From Pelagophyceae sp. CCMP2097 (lineage: Eukaryota; Sar; Pelagophyceae), in NCBI GenBank assembly GCA_026770575.1, contig MU657235.1:19430-43245 (forward strand): a DNA stretch of 23,816 nucleotides, written 5' to 3'. Shown piece by piece: positions 18,211 to 23,816 of the stretch. Each line of letters starts with the position of its first letter. The first letter of the stretch is position 1. Under the pieces are notes generated by a model. The model saw only the letters and a program-made list of their open reading frames with translations. It was not told the DNA's origin and searched no databases. A program made the position numbers and the translations under genes.

Positions 18211-18258
18211 GTTTATGAGCAGGCAGGGTACGGAGTTTATGAGCAGGCGGGGTACGGA
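18211..18258. repeat. 24-bp tandem duplication
   Basis: GTTTATGAGCAGGCAGGGTA plus CGGA at 18211-18234 is repeated at 18235-18258 with one mismatch, downstream of NDUFB10. Confidence 0.9.
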
Positions 18259-18289
18259 GGTCTGTGCTCTGGTGGCGTCGGACCTTGCC

Positions 18290-18323
18290 CTCGTTAGTGG
18301 TCCATGACGCTCGTTAGTGGTCC
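18290..18323. repeat. 14-bp direct repeat at the end of NDUFB10
   Basis: CTCGTTAGTGGTCC occurs at 18290-18303 and 18310-18323. The second copy contains the NDUFB10 stop codon (18314-18316), so the first is a duplicate of the gene's last codons placed in the 3' UTR. Confidence 0.88.
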
Positions 18324-18886
18324 TTATGATGGGGCGTGAAGGACCCGGGCGGCCCGGTGAAGCCCGGCGAGCCGGGCCCGAGCTGGAAGGCGGGCTTCAA
18401 GCGCCGGTAGCGGCCTTTGCCCGCCGCGCGCCGCTCCGCCTCGCCGGGCGGGTCCAACGGAACGGGCGGGCCCTTGCGGATCACCTTCCAGTAGGCTTGC
18501 GTGTACTCCTAGAGAAACAAAGGCTGAAAGACAAGCTCGGCCACATCATCCGGGTAGCACCACTTCCCGTCGGCTCAGTGTACTCGTATAGAAAGTCCCA
18601 TATAAAGTATGGCCGGGCACGAACCCTGCAGTGTTCGTAGTGGTTGACGCCTTCGCGCTTGTAGCAGAGCTCGACGCGCTCGCGCAGGATCTTGGTGATT
18701 TCGACCGCGATGACCATCTCGCGCATCTATGGGAATGGCTTTCAAACCGTCTAGGAATTCCTACAGGAGAATCCTAGAAACTCATCTATAGACGCAACTG
18801 ACCTTTTGTTCCAGCGAGTTGCGGTAGGCGACGCGGTCCGTCGGGTCGTCGCAGTACGGGTACGGCTCGAGGCGCATCTTGGACAT
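18314..18886 (-). CDS. NDUFB10: NDUFB10-like subunit of mitochondrial complex I
   Basis: An accessory subunit of NADH:ubiquinone oxidoreductase, on the intermembrane-space side of the membrane arm. Exons: 18803-18886 (MSKMRLEPYPYCDDPTDRVA), 18625-18726 (EITKILRERVELCYKREGVN then HYEHCR) and 18314-18508 (EYTQAYWKVIRKGPPVPLDP to HHKDH). The family core, KILRExVxxCYxxEGVNHYxxCR, is clearly present with its Cys-x11-Cys pair. The start is ATG 18884-18886. The introns are 76 nt (GTCAGT...CATAG) and 116 nt (GTTCGT...CTCTAG), both phase 0. The product is 126 aa, close to plant homologues (about 105-110) and shorter than the animal protein. Three or four residues usually following CR are missing, so the second intron may be mis-drawn or contain a tiny exon. 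Divergently transcribed from the FAD oxidase gene. Confidence 0.88.
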
Positions 18887-19151
18887 TTTGTGGAAGTGGG
18901 GCCTAAGAGTGCGGACGAGTGGCCCTAGCCTCTCGTGTCGACTGAGCAGGGAATACGCCCGAGGGGCCTTCAGGGGGCTGACTCCGGCCGAGTGGCAAGG
19001 CCGCGGCACGCACCTATAGCGAGCCGGGGCTCCGGGGACGGGCGTAGAAGCTTTGGAGCTTCAGACTCGCGAAGACACTTTTCCGCCGATCCTTCCGGAA
19101 AAGGTCCACGGAACCGCACGCTTATTTTCGGCGACTCTTTTGGAAGGCGCG
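18887..19151. promoter_or_regulatory. Bidirectional upstream region, NDUFB10 and FAD oxidase
   Basis: 265 bp separate two divergent start codons. No TATA box is evident. A shared promoter is inferred from spacing only. Confidence 0.45.
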
Positions 19152-22100
19152 ATGCTGCGCCTTATCGGCGCCGCGTTCCTCGCCGGCCGGGCTGCCGGCC
19201 TCGTGGCGCGCGGGCGTCTTTCGACGGTCCGCGCGGGGGCTTTGTCGGCCACGACTAAAGCTGACGTCGTTGTTATTGGGGGCGGCTTCTCCGGCCTTGC
19301 AGCAGCACTCGAGTCCCGACAGCGTCCGCACGCCCGTCCGCGCTCATCGGCGGCCCCCGCAGCAAAGCGTATCGACGCTTCCTAGGTTGCGTCGGCGCGG
19401 GCGGTCCGTGGTGGTCGTCTCGCGAGACCTCGCTGAGTCAGCCACAAGGGCGGCCGGCGGCATGCTCGCACCCCAGGCGGCGAGTCCCTGAGAGATAGTG
19501 TTGGAAGTCCCTGCAGAAAGAAAGCGGGGGAAACACTACCATTAGGAAATCACTACCACTAGGAACGCCTCGAGTCGGGCCCTCTGCTCGAACTTTGCGT
19601 CCGCGCCCGAGACGGCTGGCCCGCCTGGCTCGCCACGCTGCAAGACGCCCCGCAGTTGCAGAGCCTGGGTGGGTTCGTCTCGCCGAGCCTCGGATTGAAC
19701 GACCCGATCTCGACCTGGGCGCCGCCGGCAGAGGCGGGGCCGGCGGAATGGCTCGACTCTTCCGCGATGCGAGCGCTCGAGCCGGCGTTGGGCGACGGCG
19801 TTGAAGGCGGGTGGTGGTACCCGCTGGAGAAGTGGGTCGACCCCGTGATGGCGCACAAGTCATTTACCAGCGTCTTGGAAACGTTTCCCTAGACACAAAA
19901 GATGGCTTGTTGACAATTCCAAGTCCAAAAGAGGAAAGTTTCCGGAAACGCCCAACGGTCCCTAGACACGCCCTTGGACGGACCCGAGACGATGCAATCA
20001 CTCTGCGAGGGTCATCGTAGGTCTCTTTTGGCGACGTGCGAGGCCGAAGGAGTGGAGGTTCGCGTGGGCTGCGACGTGGCCGGGTTGGACCTGGGCACGT
20101 ACGACCCTATTGCGGGTACGTACACGGAGCGCGCCGGCGCCGTCTTCTTCAAGGACGGCTCGAAGATCGAGGGTCAAGACGTCGTCGTCGCTGCGGGGGC
20201 GTGGTTGGCGGACCTTTTACCGATACCGGTAACTGGCCAAAAGGGCCAAATGATCGCTCTCAAGCCCCCCCCCGGCGAAACCGGCACCGGCCCGCGGCGC
20301 GTCGTCTACGGCGCCAAGGCGTATTTGATCCCGCGCGGCGGGCGCGTCGTCGTGGGTGCCACGGTCGAAAACGGCACGCAGTCGAGGCGCGCGACCCGCG
20401 TCGACGAAATTTTGCAAACCGCGGGGCCGCCCCACGGAAAGATCCTCACACCCTTAACACCCCACTCGCACACCTCAACACCGCACTCGCACCCCTTTTT
20501 TTCGGCGTGCCCTTTTGCGCCTCGGACGGCACTCGCACCGCGCTCGCCTCGTAGGCATTGCGACGTCCGCGGCACTCTCAAGCTGCTTAACGCCGCCGTG
20601 GACTTGTGCCCGGGCCTCGCGGACTGGGCCGTCGACGAGTCTTGGGCCGGCCTCCGGCCTACGACGGTGGACGGGAATCCTGTCCTGGGGCAGACGTTTT
20701 TGTGCCGCGTCCGCGACTCAAAAGGTGAACACCGTCACACCACGCAGAGTCGAGGGAGATCCAAGGAAGAATATTGGCCGTCGTCCGCGCATCGCGCGCC
20801 GTTCGTGCCGTCGTGACATGGACCCCAAACACGTGAACCTTGCTCGAAATCTAAAGCAACCTTGCGACGAAATCTCTCGAGAACCCGATGTAGAAATCTC
20901 AAGCAAGGTCGAGAAACGTCTCTAGGCGGTGGGCCAACCTCTGGGTCGCCGGCGGCTACTGGCGCAACGGCATCCTGCTGGCGCCCAAGGCGGCGCAGGT
21001 CCTCGCCGACGCCATGGACGGGAGGCTCGAAGAAAACGACGCACGGTATTTTATAGGCCATCACTCGCGTGCATCGTCCTTGCCCGCGACGGCGACCAAA
21101 CAGGCTCCTCGAGGCGTGTCGCTGGGACCGCTTCTTCGCCGCGAAAGATTCGCAGGGGTACGCACCGCCTCGAAGGTCCCGCCTCGCCACGCGCGGACTT
21201 GGCAGGCTCGCCGCGGCGCCGGCCGCCGCCTTCGAGAGAGAGGCCATGACCATGCAACAGCCCGACCAGGGCGGCTACGAGGCGCTGCGCAAACTCGCCG
21301 TGGACACGATGGCCGACGCAAGGAAGGCGTGCGTCTCGATGGCCTTGCGATCAAGGGCATGGAACCTGTGGACATGCGAGCGGCCTCGAACGACACTGTG
21401 GATACGCGAGCGGCCTCGAAAGGCGTTGCGGGAATGTGCCCTTAAACGCTGCTTTGCAGGAATCGCGACCGCCTCTTCGGCGGCGGGAGCATGTTCGGCG
21501 CGCCGGACGCGCCGGACGCGCCCACCAAAGCGGCAGCGCCGCCGCGGCCAGACGAGGCCGTCCTCGTCGTGCCCGAAGACATGACCGCCGCGCGACTCTT
21601 GTGAGTGCCTTTTTAGCGTGGCACGGGGCGTCTTTCTTCGAACAACATGGTGTCGAGGCCTCGTTGGAGCGTCGTCGTTGAGACACGGCGTGCTCGTTAG
21701 GAACCGCGAGCGAATCTTCGGAGCCGTGCGCGCGCTGGCCACGCGCGCGCCGGCTGCGGCGCCGGCTGTGGCGCCGGCACCGGCTGTGGCGCCGGCACCG
21801 GCTGCGGCGCCGGCCGTCGCCGCTGCCTGTGAGGCACCCGCGGTGCCGGTGCAGCCGGAGCCGGACCAGGGCGGCTATGAGGCGCTGCGCGACGTCGGCG
21901 CGGACGCCATGGCAGATGCGCGCAAGGCGTGCGTCGCCTCGTCGACGGCATTGCTGACGGGAGTGGGACCCACGATGTGGACGCCGCGCCCTCTAGGAAC
22001 CGGGACCTGCTCTTCGGTGGCGCGTCGCTGGCGCCGGCGGCGCGCGTCGACTCTGAAGAGTTGGCGGAGACGACTCTCGACGGCTTCCAAATGTGGCACG

Positions 22101-22315
22101 TCGAGGCGGACGGCTCGGCCGGGGTCGAGATCATGTTCGGCGCGCCGCCGCCGGAGCTGCAATTCGCCTTCACAAAGGCGGACCTCATCCAGACGCTGCA
22201 GCCGCTGCCGACGCGTGCAGAGGTGGAGAACCCGGAGCCGACGGCGATCGACTTGCTCTACGAGAAGATCCGAGCGAACAAGGCCGCAGAGGCCGCGAAG
22301 CAGCCGGGCCTCTGA
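19152..22315 (+). CDS. FAD-dependent glycine/D-amino-acid oxidase-like protein with triplicated C-terminal module
   Basis: Ten exons: 19152-19312, 19386-19479, 19563-19844, 19989-20413, 20555-20695, 20926-21045, 21104-21328, 21460-21600, 21701-21928 and 21997-22315. All phases fit, giving 711 aa. After an Arg/Ala transit-like head comes the FAD fold ADVVVIGGGFSGLAAALEL (G43, G45, G48), then TRAAGGMLAPQAERLESGPL, GGWWYPLEKWVDP, VVVAAGAWLADLLPIPVTGQ, ESWAGLRPTTVDGNPVLGQT and WANLWVAGGYWRNGILLAPK. These are landmarks of the DAO/glycine oxidase (ThiO-like) family, which oxidises amines or amino acids with O2 using FAD; ThiO makes dehydroglycine for thiamin. The tail holds three modules of the form M-x-x-A-R-x-x-NR-x-x-[LI]-FG, then about 95 residues of unknown kind. 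Two introns use GC donors (19480, 20414); the second is in frame if retained. Substrate unproven. Confidence 0.85.
21329..21459 (+). repeat. Intron with internal 29-30-bp tandem repeat
   Basis: Within this intron of the FAD oxidase gene, TGTGGACATGCGAGCGGCCT and its continuation CGAACGACAC are followed directly by TGTGGATACGCGAGCGGCCT CGAAAGG. The unit is thus duplicated with a few changes between about 21367 and 21423. Confidence 0.7.
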
Positions 22316-22966
22316 GAAACGCGTGGCACACCACCGTCGGCAATAACGCAACCACCGAGAGTGCATCGTAAGCGACACACCTCCGTGACACAACCTTTGG
22401 CACCGTCTGTTGCCATCGGACCGAACTCACTAAGGGGAGACCGATGGTGGATCCTAAACGAGCAACCACTCGTTAGAGAGTGCTGTGCGACACGGCCGTG
22501 GCCGCCGAATTCGCTGGCCATCGCCCGCGCGAGTGGGCCCGCGCTAGTGGGCCAGCGTGAGAGTCCCGAAACCGCCGCGCCTCGCCGTGAGGAACCCCGC
22601 TTCGAGACCGAGCGCCCTTCGAGGCCGGGCCACCACGCTCTCAAAGGAGGCGGGCACGCCCTCTCAACTTGAAAGTCGATAGACATGCTCTCAAAGCCTC
22701 CCAAAGGACCAAAGTCACGAGAAAGTGAAACGGCAGCGCAACGAATGGATCGGAGCGGCGCTTCCCTCCCGACGCGCGCTGCACGACGGAAACATGCGAC
22801 CCTCCGAGCGGACGAATGCGACGGTCGTTCCCGGTCCCGTTTCGCCGGAGCCCCAGTCCCGCTCCGCCAAAACGCCACCGCGAGGCCCGCGCCGCGACAG
22901 CCCGGGTCTCATGACGCTTGAAGAAGAGTCTGAATGTACTGTGCGGGAACTGTCCGAGCCGCGCGT
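22316..22966. other. Intergenic region, convergent gene ends
   Basis: Lies between the FAD oxidase stop (plus) and the coiled-coil gene stop (minus). No gene recognised. Minor repeats: AGTGGGCC(C/A)GCG twice near 22532-22556, and CTCTCAAAG near 22638 and 22688. Open frames on both strands look like composition shadows. Confidence 0.5.
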
Positions 22967-23816
22967 TCACTTCGGGCGCGCGCGCCGTTTCGTCGGCTGC
23001 GGCGGCGCCTCGATGACGGCGGCCTCGAGCTCGGCGATAGCGGCCTCGAGCTCGGCGACACGGCGCGCTCCGGCATCGTCGCGGCGCCGCGCCTCCCGCC
23101 GCAGGCCATCGATCTCCAACCGCAGGCCGCCGATCTCATCCTTCAGGCCGCCGATCACATCCTTCTGCCGCTCGATGAAGTTGTGCGCCGTCTTGCGCTC
23201 GTTCTCGTGGTCGTCCCGGTCCTCCGTCACCTTGTCCCTCTCCACAATGACTGTGTCTCGCTCCTCCTTGATCGCGACGGAAATGATCTCGTGCGACGCG
23301 TGGAGCTAGGCGAGGGCGGCGAGGCCGCTCGCCGGCGCCGCCGTCGCGCGGCGCCGCGCAGCGGCCTCGACCGCGGCCTCGACGGCTCCGTCCGCGTCGA
23401 CGTCGATCGTTTCGACGAGCGCGCCGCCGACGAGCGCCCGCATCCGCGCGATCTCCCGGTTAGCGTCATCGAGGCTGCTGAACAGCGGCGCCGGCTCGAG
23501 CGCCTCGACGCCGAGGTCTCGCAGCCGCTTCGCTCCTGGCTCGTCGTCCGAAGCACCGTCGCCGGGCTCCTCGCCGTCGGCAGAGGCCTCGGCCGCGGCG
23601 TCGCCCGCGTCGTCAGAGACCTCGGCGCGGCGTTTGCGGCTCGATGCAGCAGCCGGTGGAGTCGCTGCTTTGAGCGCCCGGTCCACGGGACTGGCCCGCT
23701 TCTCATGTTTCCTCTTCTTGGTGTTTGGCGGAGCTTGCGACGGCTCGAACGTGGCGTCGTCGGACGGCAGCACCTCGAGGTCGTTGAGGCGAATGTTGCG
23801 GCTCGTGTCGGCGAAC
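22967..23816 (-). CDS. Coiled-coil protein, 5' partial
   Basis: The gene runs off the right edge; the frame is open at the border (FADTSRNIRLNDLEVLPSDD). Exon 23372-23816 is a charged region with a basic, nuclear-signal-like stretch (NTKKRKHEKR and SSRKRRAE), an acidic stretch and DDANREIARMRALVGGALVE. A 66-nt intron (GTCGAG...GCCTAG, 23306-23371) joins in phase 0 to exon 22967-23305: LHASHEIISVAIKEERDTVI, then a long heptad coiled coil (IGGLKDE, IGGLRLE, IDGLRRE, then AAIAELEAAVIEA) ending in a basic tail KRRARPK. The 7-residue heptads are written by near-identical 21-bp units. The donor is weak, so the exact junction is tentative. A nuclear coiled-coil protein is likely; function is not recognised. 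Confidence 0.7.

Noticed and set aside
22258..22878. 206-codon minus frame between convergent genes
   Set aside because: Overlaps the last exon of the FAD oxidase gene on the other strand and shows no coding-type codon bias or similarity.

Overview
The window looks like nuclear DNA of a photosynthetic stramenopile (ochrophyte), most probably a pelagophyte of the Aureococcus/Pelagomonas kind. This is inference from content. The sequence is GC-rich, genes are dense on both strands, and introns are very short (about 45-230 nt) with GTGCG/GTGAG donors and (C)TAG|G acceptors. There is a fucoxanthin-chlorophyll type light-harvesting protein, and there are the expanded Sel1/MYND/RING, ankyrin and RAP-domain families typical of such genomes. 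Exon structures were rebuilt by hand from frame, splice sites and family alignment from memory; no RNA evidence was available.

Left part (1-6836), all genes on the minus strand. VPS54, a GARP tethering-complex subunit, runs from about 4191 down to 452 (possibly 258) in many small exons. A 37-bp minisatellite and palindromes lie upstream of it. Next come a decayed Sel1-repeat copy (4782-5189) and a fuller MYND-RING-Sel1 gene (5629-6836) broken by one frame shift.

Middle (7139-12603), main genes on minus. A five-exon 589-aa protein of unknown function is followed by an intronless CDP-alcohol phosphotransferase (last step of PE/PC synthesis), an orphan acidic exon on plus, and the plastid light-harvesting gene with a repeat-filled intron.

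Right part (12604-23816). An ankyrin gene stands head-to-head with a two-repeat WD40 gene. Then comes an intronless RRM - 37-aa repeat (HPR) - RAP - SAP gene with a WD40 remnant on its far side. NDUFB10 (mitochondrial complex I) is head-to-head with a ten-exon FAD-dependent amine/amino-acid oxidase whose C-terminus carries a thrice-repeated module with an intron at the same place in each copy. A coiled-coil protein gene runs off the right edge.

The genes do not form a pathway or operon; they are independent housekeeping, organellar and lineage-expanded genes. The most unusual items are the RRM-HPR-RAP-SAP protein, the exon-triplicated tail of the FAD oxidase, and several short tandem duplications sitting on splice sites or gene ends.
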